Shown here piece after piece: positions 16,279 through 25,688 of a DNA stretch of 64,000 nt; position 1 is the first letter of the stretch, and every line of letters starts with the position of its first letter. Both the position numbers and the translations under genes were made by a program. Location: assembly GCF_004118285.1 (NCBI RefSeq), contig NZ_SDHY01000005.1, positions 186,001-250,000 on the forward strand. Direction: 5' to 3'. This stretch comes from Aquirufa rosea. GTDB taxonomy: Bacteria; Bacteroidota; Bacteroidia; Cytophagales; Spirosomataceae. The notes beneath the pieces were generated by a model, which searched no databases, was not told the DNA's origin, and saw nothing but the letters and a program-made list of their open reading frames with translations.

Positions 16279-17406
16279 ATGAAAAAAGAAACTCTGGCTA
16301 TTCACAGTAGCCACTTGACTGATGAAACGGCCGCTTCCATTGCTGCTCCCATTTTTCTAAGTACCACTTTTGAGCGTTCGGAAGATGGAAGCTATCCCAA
16401 AGGACATATGTATTCCAGAAATTCCAGCCCGAACAGGCAGGTTTTAGAAAACGCATTAGCTCAACTAGAAGGAGGAGAAATAGCCTTTGCTTTTAGTTCA
16501 GGCTTAGCTGCAGTGAATGCCGTATTTCAATGTTTACAATCAGGTGATCACGTATTAATGCCGCAAGTGGGATATTATGCTAGCTATAAATTAGCGGAAG
16601 AAATATACGGATCATGGGGACTGCAAGTATCGCAAGTTGATATGACCGACCTGCCAGCAGTGGAAAAGGCGATTCAAAAAAATACCCAACTGATTTGGGT
16701 GGAAACTCCAGCCAATCCCATGTTGAGTTTGAGTGACATTTCAGCTATCTGCCAAATCGCCAGCAAAAAAGGAATCAAAGTAGGGGTTGACAATACCCTG
16801 GCTAGCCCTATTTTACAGAGCCCCATCGCCTTGGGAGCTGATATGGTGATGCACGCTACCACCAAGTACATAGGCGGACATTCTGACATTCTTGGAGGCG
16901 CATTAATCCTTAAGGAAAATAACGACTGGGCAAAAAGAATACTGCGAGTGCAGATTTTAATGGGCGCCACGCCCAATCCGATGGATTGCTACCTTTTGGC
17001 TCGCGGCTTAAAAACCTTAGCTGTTCGAATGGCCCAACATAGCAAAAATGCCGCCATTTTGGCAGAAAAGTTAGAAAAACATCCTGCAGTGGAAAAAGTT
17101 CACTATCCGGGGTTGCCTAGTCACCCCCAATTTGAATTAGCTAAAAAACAAATGCCAAACGGACAAAGTGGCATGATTTCTATACAACTAAAAGCCCCTG
17201 AAAATGCTACCCAAAAATTCGCCTCAAGCCTTCAATTATTCCAACAGGCTACTAGTTTGGGGGGAGTTGAAAGCTTAATTGAGCACAGAAAGTCCATTGA
17301 GGGGCCACAAAGTAATACTCCAGGAAATTTATTGCGTCTGTCTATTGGATTAGAGCATGCGGACGACCTTTGGGCAGACTTAAGTGCGTCATTAGATAAA
17401 TTATAA
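16279..17406 (+). CDS. Trans-sulfuration family PLP enzyme (cystathionine gamma-synthase/lyase or methionine gamma-lyase type)
   Basis: The start is ATG 16279 (375 aa, MKKETLAIHSSHLTDETA). The Cys/Met metabolism PLP fold is clear: TFERSEDGSYPKGHMYSRNSSPNR, FAFSSGLAAVNAVFQ, WVETPANPMLSLSDI, and the PLP lysine in HATTKYIGGHSDILGG. The C-terminus has SLGGVESLIEHRKS and LLRLSIGLEHADDLWADL. The reaction may be cystathionine synthesis or cleavage, O-acylhomoserine sulfhydrylation or gamma-elimination. Members of this family cannot be separated safely by eye. It has no operon partner; lptB is 96 bases upstream on the same strand. Confidence 0.88.
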   Translation: MKKETLAIHSSHLTDETAASIAAPIFLSTTFERSEDGSYPKGHMYSRNSSPNRQVLENALAQLEGGEIAFAFSSGLAAVNAVFQCLQSGDHVLMPQVGYYASYKLAEEIYGSWGLQVSQVDMTDLPAVEKAIQKNTQLIWVETPANPMLSLSDISAICQIASKKGIKVGVDNTLASPILQSPIALGADMVMHATTKYIGGHSDILGGALILKENNDWAKRILRVQILMGATPNPMDCYLLARGLKTLAVRMAQHSKNAAILAEKLEKHPAVEKVHYPGLPSHPQFELAKKQMPNGQSGMISIQLKAPENATQKFASSLQLFQQATSLGGVESLIEHRKSIEGPQSNTPGNLLRLSIGLEHADDLWADLSASLDKL

Positions 17407-17486
17407 AAATAAAATGTTCGATTTTTAGAGCAAATAAGTAAATTGAGGGAATAGATGAATCCTCTATCCCATTATACATTAAATTC

Positions 17487-18899
17487 ATGCTTCTTAGTTT
17501 AATCATCAGCTCATTTATTGGTTTTTCTACTCCAGAGCAAAGTAAGGATACTTTAAGTCATACTTCCGTAGATGTTATGGCAGTAGGGTCTAACAACACC
17601 ATTAACCCATTTTGGATCAGAAGTTTACAATACGGAACAGTACCCGTTGCGAATCCAACGGGTATTATACGCCTGAGAACAGGCAAATGGTACAATCCTA
17701 AAAAAGATATCGACTGGACTTATCATATTGAAGGAACAGGATGGCTTGGTAAAGAATCGAAATTTCTACTTTCAGAAGCTTATGTGGGCGCCAAAAAGGG
17801 AAAATGGGAAATTTGGGCAGGTGCTAAGAGAGAAGTCATGGGATTAGGAGATACCACCATGACAGCCGGTTTTTTTATTTGGTCTGGCAATGCTTTACCC
17901 ATGCCTAAAGTACACATCGGTACCCGAAATTACATGAATGTATTGAATGACTGGCTTGGGATAAACTTCCAATTTGCACACGGTTGGTTTGACAATCAAG
18001 GTGCCTTTGAGAATTCCTATTTGCACCAAAAATCGCTTTATTTCCGATTCGGTAAGCCCAGCTCTCAACTTAATCTTTTCCTAGGATATAACCATCAAGC
18101 CCAGTGGGGAGGAAAAAGAAAAGATGCTAAGGGTAGCTTGTATTATGATGCTTATCCATCTGATTTCGGTGCATTTACCCATGTTTTGTTGGGTACAGGA
18201 GAAGGTATTTTGCCAGATGATGATGAAAACAATAAGTATGCTAACCATTTAGGCAGTTTAGACCTAGGTTTTAAATACCAAAATAACGCACTCGAACTCT
18301 TAATCTATCGCCAAAACCCCTACGAGTCAGACCGTATTTGGTCATTGAACACCATTAATGATGGCCTAACAGGATTATCCATTAAATTAAAAGAAGCCAA
18401 AATCATAGATGGCTTCAACATAGAATATCTGTATTCGGGAAACCAGGGCAGTTACCAATCCTTCATAGGTGGCATTTTACACAAAACTGACTCCGATTAC
18501 CCTAACATAGTTAATTACTTTAATGTGAGAGGTAGAGATGGCTGGAATTACATGGGAAGGGGATTAGGAACACCCATCATCATCATGGATCAGGAAAGCC
18601 AACAAGGCGGAGGTTTGTCCTTTGCATATAATGCAGTTAGATCCATTCACCTTGGTATCAAAGGCACTTTGCCTCAATCCATCAAATGGATGGCAAGAAT
18701 TGCCTCCACTTCGTATGATTATCCTTTAATCCCACCGCGCAGTCCAGACAACTATTTACATCAAATGTCTGCTTCTATCATGCTTCAAAAACAAATTCAA
18801 CAAAAACTTGGTGTCTCACTCCAAGTGGCTTTGGATGATGGTGAGCGAACAAAAAATAGTTTGGGAGCGATGGTAAGGCTAAAATACAGGCTACAATAA
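17487..18899 (+). CDS. Capsule assembly Wzi family outer-membrane protein (copy 1)
   Basis: This 470-residue protein has a short signal peptide (MLLSLIISSFIGFS). It has Wzi-like barrel features of Bacteroidota members: NPFWIRSLQYGTVPV near the start, WEIWAGAKREVMGLGDTTM, WSGNALPMPKVHIGTRNY, FAHGWFDNQGAFENSYLHQKS, and DQESQQGGGLSFAYNAVRS. Wzi in Proteobacteria anchors capsule polymer at the outer membrane; the role in Bacteroidota is inferred. It is followed after 108 bases by a paralogue and lies upstream of the convergent polysaccharide cluster, which supports a role in surface glycan display. Confidence 0.85.
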   Translation: MLLSLIISSFIGFSTPEQSKDTLSHTSVDVMAVGSNNTINPFWIRSLQYGTVPVANPTGIIRLRTGKWYNPKKDIDWTYHIEGTGWLGKESKFLLSEAYVGAKKGKWEIWAGAKREVMGLGDTTMTAGFFIWSGNALPMPKVHIGTRNYMNVLNDWLGINFQFAHGWFDNQGAFENSYLHQKSLYFRFGKPSSQLNLFLGYNHQAQWGGKRKDAKGSLYYDAYPSDFGAFTHVLLGTGEGILPDDDENNKYANHLGSLDLGFKYQNNALELLIYRQNPYESDRIWSLNTINDGLTGLSIKLKEAKIIDGFNIEYLYSGNQGSYQSFIGGILHKTDSDYPNIVNYFNVRGRDGWNYMGRGLGTPIIIMDQESQQGGGLSFAYNAVRSIHLGIKGTLPQSIKWMARIASTSYDYPLIPPRSPDNYLHQMSASIMLQKQIQQKLGVSLQVALDDGERTKNSLGAMVRLKYRLQ

Positions 18900-19007
18900 T
18901 ACCATTAGCCCATTATAGGACCATAAGCCTTTAAATAAATACCCCTGTCGTTCCTAGTATTATTTGGAGGAATTACCTTATTTTTAGGGTCAATTGCTAA
19001 TTATATC

Positions 19008-20483
19008 ATGCTCAGAACTAGAAATCCTTTCCTTCCCAGTAACTCTAAATTCCTATTACTGGCTATGTTGGTTTTCAGTTTTCATTTCACATGGGGAATG
19101 AAAGACACCACCACTCACGCTAGAGTGGAAGCACAAATACTTACCTCAGATGCGGGTATTACTCCATTTTGGATGAGAAGTTTGCAATATGGACAAGTAC
19201 CGGTAGAAAACACGGGAGGTGTCTTAAAAGCTTGGTACGGCAAGAATTACCAATTAAAGAAAAAATATGATTGGAAGTACGAGGTAGAAGGAACCGCTTG
19301 GGCTGGCAAGCAAAATGATTTTTGGCTGACACAAGCTTATGTCAGTGGTAGAAGAGGGAAATGGGAGCTTTGGGCAGGAAGAAGAAAAGAAGTATATGGA
19401 TTAGGCGATACCACGTTAACAGGAGGCTTTTATGCCTGGTCAGGCAATGCAGTACCCATTCCTAAGATTCAATTGGGAACACGAGATTACCTCAACTTTG
19501 CCAAGGGCTGGTTAGGTATTCACATGACATTCTCGCATGGCTGGTTAGATAATCAAGGCCCTGTAATCAATGCTTTTTTGCATCAAAAAAGCCTATATGG
19601 TCGAATTGGAAAGCCTACTAGCTTAATAAATTTATTCGCTGGCCTAAATCATCAAGTTTTTTGGGGAGGAGAAGCCAAAGTAAAAATGGGAGGAGAATAT
19701 GACGTTTATCCCAGTGGTTTAAATACTTATTTTTATGTGGTCACGGTATTAAAAAACCGAGAAATCATCAAAATTGATCCCAATGCAAATAACGATGACG
19801 CTGGATATCAATTTGGAAACCATTTAGGATCTGTAGATGTTGCAGTTAAGTTTCAACCGAATTGGGCAGAAATCTTTTTATATCGTCAATCCATGTATGA
19901 AACGGGAAGAATTTTTGCCTTAACTCAAATTAATGATGGGCTTACCGGAATTTCCATTAAAAATAAATTGGGTGGATTTATTGATAAAATAACCTTAGAA
20001 TATCTCTATACAGCAAATCAAGGGAATTACACCTCAGGGATAGCTGAGTTTTTTAAAATTAAAGATCCACACCAAATAGAAATAGAATCGTATTTTAATA
20101 ATGGGGGTCGAGGAAGCTACCAGTATTGGGGAAAGGGGATTGGCACACCAATCATAGTTCTTGACAAAGAAAGTCAGCAAGGTGGGGGATTAAATTATAC
20201 TTTGAATGCTGTTAAATCAATTTATTTTGGAATCTCAGGGCAATTATCAAACTCTTTGCAATGGAAATGTAAATTATCAAATTCCTTTTATGGAATTCCA
20301 AGAAACCATTTATCTCCACGATTATTAGATGCTGACTTCATTTCTCAATTCTCAGGCCTGATTTCTATTCAAAATAAATTTTCTAAACAATTTAGCGGGG
20401 GCATTCAAATTGGTTTTGATCAAGGCCAGCGTATTAAAAATACGATAGGAATTGGAGTTGGATTTAAATATATTTTATTCTGA
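19008..20483 (+). CDS. Capsule assembly Wzi family outer-membrane protein (copy 2)
   Basis: This 491-residue protein is clearly a paralogue of the gene at 17487-18899. It has the same landmarks (TPFWMRSLQYGQVPV, WELWAGRRKEVYGLGDTTL, WSGNAVPIPKIQLGTRDYL, SHGWLDNQGPVINAFLHQKS, DKESQQGGGLNYTLNAVKS) and diverged linkers. The signal peptide is long (MLRTRNPFLPSNSKFLLLAMLVFSF). Tandem duplication and divergence suggest two related surface glycans or two stages of assembly. It converges on the polysaccharide cluster 400 bases downstream. Confidence 0.85.
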   Translation: MLRTRNPFLPSNSKFLLLAMLVFSFHFTWGMKDTTTHARVEAQILTSDAGITPFWMRSLQYGQVPVENTGGVLKAWYGKNYQLKKKYDWKYEVEGTAWAGKQNDFWLTQAYVSGRRGKWELWAGRRKEVYGLGDTTLTGGFYAWSGNAVPIPKIQLGTRDYLNFAKGWLGIHMTFSHGWLDNQGPVINAFLHQKSLYGRIGKPTSLINLFAGLNHQVFWGGEAKVKMGGEYDVYPSGLNTYFYVVTVLKNREIIKIDPNANNDDAGYQFGNHLGSVDVAVKFQPNWAEIFLYRQSMYETGRIFALTQINDGLTGISIKNKLGGFIDKITLEYLYTANQGNYTSGIAEFFKIKDPHQIEIESYFNNGGRGSYQYWGKGIGTPIIVLDKESQQGGGLNYTLNAVKSIYFGISGQLSNSLQWKCKLSNSFYGIPRNHLSPRLLDADFISQFSGLISIQNKFSKQFSGGIQIGFDQGQRIKNTIGIGVGFKYILF

Positions 20484-20882
20484 TGTAGCACACTATTTAT
20501 AAGGCATATTTTTAATGAATCCCCAATTGTGACCTATTGCAAGTATGTAAATGCTCCCTTTCCCCGACATTCAAAACTGCAAATATGGGTTTTTAAATAT
20601 TTTCCACTTACATCTTATAAAATGTACCTTATTCAATAGAGTGTTTATAGCGAAAATCTCTAGTAGTTCTACTACTTTCTTGCTGATTCAAAATTGAAAC
20701 AATCTGTGTTTTTATAAATCGTATCTTCTTTATATGCATTTTAAAATCAATAAAGTTTTATGTTAAATTTTAATATATCTGTAAATTAGGAACACCTACA
20801 CCCGTATTCTTTGACCATAGCCGAATCGACATATTTATAGATTAGTGAAAAACTTTTAAGTACAATTGGCCAGAATAAGCTA
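20484..20882. other. Intergenic region between convergent genes
   Basis: Here 399 AT-rich bases separate the second Wzi gene from the last gene of the leftward cluster. I see no gene, no tRNA and no strong terminator; only a 6-bp hairpin (agtagt/actact) near 20661. It marks the distal border of the polysaccharide cluster. Confidence 0.5.
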
Positions 20883-21770
20883 TTATGCATTTTTCGAAAA
20901 AGATTGAAAAGTTTTAATTAAACCATCTTTAGAAGAAACTGGCAATTGCTTAGCTAATGCTAATTTGATCTTGGAATTACTGACAATATAGTTCTTTGTA
21001 AGTTTATGCAAACTTTCTGAGTTTAATGGTAATTTTAATAAATTACCAACAAATGCAAGCAACTTTATGAAGTTCTTATTTATATTAAGAATTCTTGCTT
21101 TCTTTCCATTTGATTCGGCAATAATTTTAATTATATCATTCGTAGATAATGGAACATCATCTGCTACATTATAGATTCCTGATGGGATATTTTCTCTGTC
21201 CATTAATTCCTTAATTATAAAACAAAGATTTTCGATAGATAGGTATGATCTAGAGTTTTCAAATAACCCTAACGGCCAAGGTAAGCCTTTAGATACTAAT
21301 GCGTAGAGTAAATTAAGATTCCCTTTATTCCCTGGGCCATGAATCATACAAGGGCGTAATATATAAACTCTTTTTCCTTGAGGAATTGAATTTGAAAGTA
21401 TGTACTGCTCTGCCAATAATTTACTCTTTCCATAATGAGTAATTGGATTTGGAATAACTTCTTCAGACAATTCACCATAAACATCATCAGCAACAGCTTT
21501 AACAGAGCTTAAAGTTATGAATACTCTTGCTTTTGAAACTAAGAAGGAATCAAATACCCTTTTTGTCAATTCCGTATTTACTTTATAATATTCATCAGGA
21601 GACGAAACATTTTTTAAATCATGAGCTTTGCCTGCCAGATGAATAACAACCTGCCCTTCAATTTTATTTAAAGTTTCTCTTTTAGCTATTATAATTGTCT
21701 TTTTATCTTGGAAAAATTCAACTATATATTTTCCAACAAAACCTGAAGCACCAGTTAAATAAATCCTCAT
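20883..21770 (-). CDS. NAD-dependent epimerase/dehydratase (extended SDR)
   Basis: This 295-residue extended short-chain dehydrogenase has the Rossmann motif LTGASGFVGKYIVE at the start, HLAGKAHD, the catalytic Ser in TLSSVKAV, and Tyr-Lys in HYGKSKLLAEQ. RPCMIHGPGNKGN and a SIENLC substrate loop follow. It is close in style to the WbpV/WbpK-type sugar epimerases or reductases placed at the ends of O-antigen clusters beside initiating transferases. The sugar is not predictable. Its start overlaps the stop of the glycosyltransferase upstream by 4 bases. It is the last gene of the cluster. Confidence 0.85.
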   Translation of the reverse strand: MRIYLTGASGFVGKYIVEFFQDKKTIIIAKRETLNKIEGQVVIHLAGKAHDLKNVSSPDEYYKVNTELTKRVFDSFLVSKARVFITLSSVKAVADDVYGELSEEVIPNPITHYGKSKLLAEQYILSNSIPQGKRVYILRPCMIHGPGNKGNLNLLYALVSKGLPWPLGLFENSRSYLSIENLCFIIKELMDRENIPSGIYNVADDVPLSTNDIIKIIAESNGKKARILNINKNFIKLLAFVGNLLKLPLNSESLHKLTKNYIVSNSKIKLALAKQLPVSSKDGLIKTFQSFSKNA

Positions 21771-22948
21771 ATATAAGAAAGTATTGATTCCGCCATTGCA
21801 TTATTGATTTTACTTCGTCTAAATCTTTCCACAAATTCTGAACGATTAATAATTGAATTTGACTTGCTATTTTTTAAATATTCAACTAATTGAATTGCAT
21901 CACATGGATTAAAAACAAAGCTATGTGATACTTCGTTTTTAATAAAATGTGCGGAAAAACCCGCAACACCAGCAATAATTGGTTTATTAAATGTAGCTAA
22001 TTCGAAAATCTTTGAAGGCAATACTTTTCTAAATGCTGGATAATCATTCAAATGAAGAAAAAGAAAATCCGATTTAAGATAAAAAGACTGTAGTTCATCC
22101 CTACTTACTGGATTGTTCAATATTACATTTGTTAAACCAAGATTTTTTATCTCCTCTTCCAGCAGTTTTTTCGCTCCACCGTCCCCAATAATCAAAAATT
22201 TAAAACTATTTCCTAGTATTTGTGCGGCACGAGGAATTATCCTGTGCAAGCCCTGCCCTTCACCAATATTTCCTGCATAAACAATTAATTTATGCAAATT
22301 TGAAACTTCATCAGAATGATTTGACTTATTCCCGGATATAAATTCCTCATCTATTCCATTTGGAAAATATGAATAATTTGGAGATTTAAAACTAAGAAAA
22401 TAGTCTTTAAATCCACTAGAAATTAGATTTATATGTTTCGCATAATTAAATGTTTTGGCTTCTATAATTTTCAAAATTGGTATGATTATAATTTTTACCA
22501 ACTTTAATTTAAAAATATCATTTATTGTATCCACAAATAAATCTCTTATGTCTAAATACAATGGCGCTTTACATTTTTTAGCAAGTTTATATCCTAAGTA
22601 AGCAGTAAATAATCGACTAGATGAAGCAAATACTAAATCTGCATTCTTTGATTGATTAAATTTCCAAACAGCATTGTAAAAATGCCAAAATGCAAATACT
22701 TGATCTAACATTCCACTTCTATGAGATGGGACAGCAATTCTATGAATCCTTAAATTATCAATTTCCTCATATTCTTGTGCTCCTACATAAAACGTACTGT
22801 ATCTATTAGGTAGTGTAGTAAAGACATCCAAAACTATATTTTTATCTAGAGTTTGCTTTGCTAATTCAATTACTAGAGTAGAATTGCGGAATGATCCTGC
22901 ACATATGTCTGGCTTAAAATAAAATGACAAATAAATAATTCTTTTCAT
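21767..22948 (-). CDS. Glycosyltransferase family 4 (WbuB-like)
   Basis: This is a 393-residue GT-B glycosyltransferase. The N-terminal acceptor domain starts IIYLSFYFKPDICAGSFRN, and NADLVFASSSRLFTAYLGY resembles WbuB proteins that transfer L-FucNAc. The donor domain has LIVYAGNIGEGQGLHRII, LIIGDGGAKKLLEEEI and the EX7E-like stretch LPSKIFELATFNKPIIAGV. Location with fnlABC in the same operon supports UDP-L-FucNAc as donor. It overlaps neighbours by 4 bases on both sides, so translation is coupled. Confidence 0.85.
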   Translation of the reverse strand: MKRIIYLSFYFKPDICAGSFRNSTLVIELAKQTLDKNIVLDVFTTLPNRYSTFYVGAQEYEEIDNLRIHRIAVPSHRSGMLDQVFAFWHFYNAVWKFNQSKNADLVFASSSRLFTAYLGYKLAKKCKAPLYLDIRDLFVDTINDIFKLKLVKIIIIPILKIIEAKTFNYAKHINLISSGFKDYFLSFKSPNYSYFPNGIDEEFISGNKSNHSDEVSNLHKLIVYAGNIGEGQGLHRIIPRAAQILGNSFKFLIIGDGGAKKLLEEEIKNLGLTNVILNNPVSRDELQSFYLKSDFLFLHLNDYPAFRKVLPSKIFELATFNKPIIAGVAGFSAHFIKNEVSHSFVFNPCDAIQLVEYLKNSKSNSIINRSEFVERFRRSKINNAMAESILSYI

Positions 22949-24579
22949 AAAATAATTTGAAATTTAGCTTTAATAATCAGGGGACTTTTACCTGGTATTT
23001 GAATACATTTATTTTTGATACTTAATCCAAACTTATCGTGATAGGTAGATTTGTAAATTACAGCATCATGAGTTGATTCAAAACTTAATTTAACAATTAT
23101 CTCTCCATTTTTAGATAACAAAAACCCCTGCTCTATTTTAGAAATTTCAATATCCGGATGAATAAAAAATCTTGAAACTATTTGATTGCCGATTCCACTT
23201 ATGTGATCACTTATTTCAAGTAATTTGTTCGAATATTTAAATTCCCTTTTATGAATCGGAGAAGCCAATATTCTCTTATATCCATCGTGGCTTGCACTAA
23301 AACTCATTAAACCATCTTTAGGATAATTAATATTTATATCAAAAGGAGTCGCTCTATTTGCTACCCTAAAACCTGACCAAACCTCTGATGAATCTTGATT
23401 ATCAATCTGAACTGTTGAATGAGCGGAAGTGCCACGTTGACGAAGTCTTTCTTTTGAAGTTCCATAAATACTTGTCCCTGAGTTTACGATAACTCTATGA
23501 CCTTTAATTGAAAGTTCAAAAGATAAGGTATCAGCATGAGCATGACCAGGTAAATAGTCTGGCCCAATATTACCAATATCAGCAATTAAATGAAAATCAT
23601 TATCCTTATATACAACAAACCCGCTTGATTTATGGTAAATGAATTTCGGCAAATCAAGTTTTGGTATTAAGATTCCCAAATCAAACGAATATTTAACTAG
23701 CTTACTGAATTGGGGTGCAATTCCATTGGCGCAATCATTGAAATGGGCTAATTCCTCATTATTGTAAATCATTGTTTGTAACCATCGCATACCTTTTTCA
23801 AACTTTTCTATAATTACTTCTTTGGGGAAATTAAAAGGTAATAGATCGGAAATACTTATTAAATCCAATAGGTCCTCCATCGCCAAGGAATGGTACATAG
23901 GACTTAACTCAAAATGCCCCCCATCTTCTAAAAATTGTTCATCTATTTGTTCATTTATAATACGAATTGCCGTTTTATATATGCTTGTTTCATTATCTAA
24001 TTTAAAAAAAGCACATGCATACAATAAAGCTTTGGCGTTAATGAATAAATGATTCCCAAGTAAATGATATTCAGGTCTTGATTCAAGATATATGATTTGA
24101 TTCCAAAGACTAATCTTTGCACATTCAGATAATAAATTTGTTTTCCAATGCCACTTTATCCAATTAATTATTCGTATCGAAGTTGGGTATGGTTCCCAAC
24201 CAGTTCCAATGCCAAAATGATTACTTGCAATCCAATTTTCAATGATTTTGAATTGTAAGACTAAATGACTTTCTTCTGAATTATCTTGTAGTAAATATTC
24301 AAAATAATGTAAATTGTATTTCCATAATTTTGAAATACTAGGATTATCCCAACCGATTTCAACTAAATTATATAATTCGCTGAGAAAAATAAATGACTGA
24401 TAATCTACCGTTATACCATTTCGGGGTATAAAGAAAACTTTTTGTTTACAAATTTGTGAACTAGGACATTTTTTTTGTTGAGTAATTGCCCTAGGAAAGA
24501 GATAAACTATTCTCCAATATATTTGCTTAAATTTTAAAAATTTAATTGTGTTATACAGTCTTAGTAATTTATTGAGCAA
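22945..24579 (-). CDS. Heparinase II/III-fold protein without signal peptide
   Basis: This 544-residue protein has an alpha/alpha toroid (about 60-310: WEPYPTSIRIINWIKWHW, EYHLLGNHLFINAKAL, HFELSPMYHSLAMEDLLDL). An antiparallel beta-sheet domain follows (GHAHADTLSFELSIKGHRVI, NSGTSIYGTSKERLRQRGT, HSTVQIDNQDSSEVW). Secreted members are polysaccharide lyases; the His, Tyr and metal-site His of that fold are present. Here no signal peptide is seen and the gene lies between a 2-epimerase and a glycosyltransferase. A cytoplasmic role in glycan assembly or editing is more likely than nutrient breakdown. Its exact role is unknown. Confidence 0.82.
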   Translation of the reverse strand: MLNKLLRLYNTIKFLKFKQIYWRIVYLFPRAITQQKKCPSSQICKQKVFFIPRNGITVDYQSFIFLSELYNLVEIGWDNPSISKLWKYNLHYFEYLLQDNSEESHLVLQFKIIENWIASNHFGIGTGWEPYPTSIRIINWIKWHWKTNLLSECAKISLWNQIIYLESRPEYHLLGNHLFINAKALLYACAFFKLDNETSIYKTAIRIINEQIDEQFLEDGGHFELSPMYHSLAMEDLLDLISISDLLPFNFPKEVIIEKFEKGMRWLQTMIYNNEELAHFNDCANGIAPQFSKLVKYSFDLGILIPKLDLPKFIYHKSSGFVVYKDNDFHLIADIGNIGPDYLPGHAHADTLSFELSIKGHRVIVNSGTSIYGTSKERLRQRGTSAHSTVQIDNQDSSEVWSGFRVANRATPFDININYPKDGLMSFSASHDGYKRILASPIHKREFKYSNKLLEISDHISGIGNQIVSRFFIHPDIEISKIEQGFLLSKNGEIIVKLSFESTHDAVIYKSTYHDKFGLSIKNKCIQIPGKSPLIIKAKFQIIL

Positions 24580-25666
24580 GATTAAGTTTGATTAATATTT
24601 CAACAATTCTCTCAGCTGATTTACCATCCCATAATTCTGGGACACCACATTTTTTCCAATTACCAGAAAATAGTTTTTCCATTGCTGGTTTAATTGCACT
24701 AGGATCAGTCCCAATCAATTCATTACTACCAATTTCAACGGTTTCTGGCCTTTCTGTATTATTACGAAGAGTTATACAGGGGATTCCCATCACAGTTGTC
24801 TCTTCCGATATACCTCCTGAATCAGTAATTACTGCTAAAGAATTTTCAACTAAATAATTAAATTCTAAATATCCTAAAGGATCTATAGTATGTAGTCGTC
24901 TATATTGAATTCCCAAACCAAATAAAATTTTTGCAGTCCTTGGGTGTACCGGAAAAATTAATGGAAGATTGTTGGAATTCTCTATAATTTCTGTAATTAA
25001 TGACTTTAATTTCTCCTCCTCATCTACGTTCCCTGGTCTATGTAAAGTCATTACTATGTAACCTTTTTTTGAAAGGTTTAATTCGTCCCAAATTTTAGGC
25101 TTTTGAAATCGAGAACGATGCATTAAAAGTGTATCAATCATTGTATTCCCTACCCAGTATATTGAAATATCTGGTATGCCGCTTTTTCTCAAATTCTCAC
25201 TTGCTTCAGGTGTAGTAGTGAAAAAATAATTAGTTATTGAATCAGTAACCAGTCGATTAATTTCTTCTGGCATTGTCCAATCATAGGATCTAATTCCAGC
25301 CTCTACGTGTGCAACAGGAATATGTAGTTTTTGAGCGACAATCGAGCACGCCATAGTTGAGGTTACATCACCCACTACTAGACATAAATCAGATTTACTC
25401 TCAAGTAACAACTTTTCATAGCCAATCATAATTGTCGCAGTTTGCTCTGACTGTGTCCCTCCACCTGCCCCTAGATTTACATGAGGCTGCGGAATTCGCA
25501 ATTGCTCAAAGAAACTATCGGACATATTTTTATCATAGTGTTGGCCAGTATGAATAAGACGAAAATTTATATTTTGCCCTTCATTTTGAGCTTTTCTAAT
25601 TGCATCAATAAGAGGTGCAATTTTCATAAAATTTGGGCGAGCCCCCGCAATTAAATCTATTTTCAA
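24569..25666 (-). CDS. wecB: UDP-N-acetylglucosamine 2-epimerase (non-hydrolysing)
   Basis: This 365-residue protein has the WecB fold: IAGARPNFMKIAPLIDAI at the start, HTGQHYDKNMSDSFFEQL, VVGDVTSTMACSIVAQKL, VAHVEAGIRSYDWTMPEEINR, VMTLHRPGNVDEEEKL, and the UDP-binding end ITDSGGISEETTVMGIPCITLRNNTERPETV. It interconverts UDP-GlcNAc and UDP-ManNAc or acts on a modified relative. It is one of three family members in the cluster and of a different subtype from 29783-30931 and 37859-38908. Overlap with the heparinase-fold gene (11 bases) suggests coupled translation. Confidence 0.88.
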   Translation of the reverse strand: MKIDLIAGARPNFMKIAPLIDAIRKAQNEGQNINFRLIHTGQHYDKNMSDSFFEQLRIPQPHVNLGAGGGTQSEQTATIMIGYEKLLLESKSDLCLVVGDVTSTMACSIVAQKLHIPVAHVEAGIRSYDWTMPEEINRLVTDSITNYFFTTTPEASENLRKSGIPDISIYWVGNTMIDTLLMHRSRFQKPKIWDELNLSKKGYIVMTLHRPGNVDEEEKLKSLITEIIENSNNLPLIFPVHPRTAKILFGLGIQYRRLHTIDPLGYLEFNYLVENSLAVITDSGGISEETTVMGIPCITLRNNTERPETVEIGSNELIGTDPSAIKPAMEKLFSGNWKKCGVPELWDGKSAERIVEILIKLNLAQ

Positions 25667-25688
25667 TTTATTTAATAAAAATATACAA

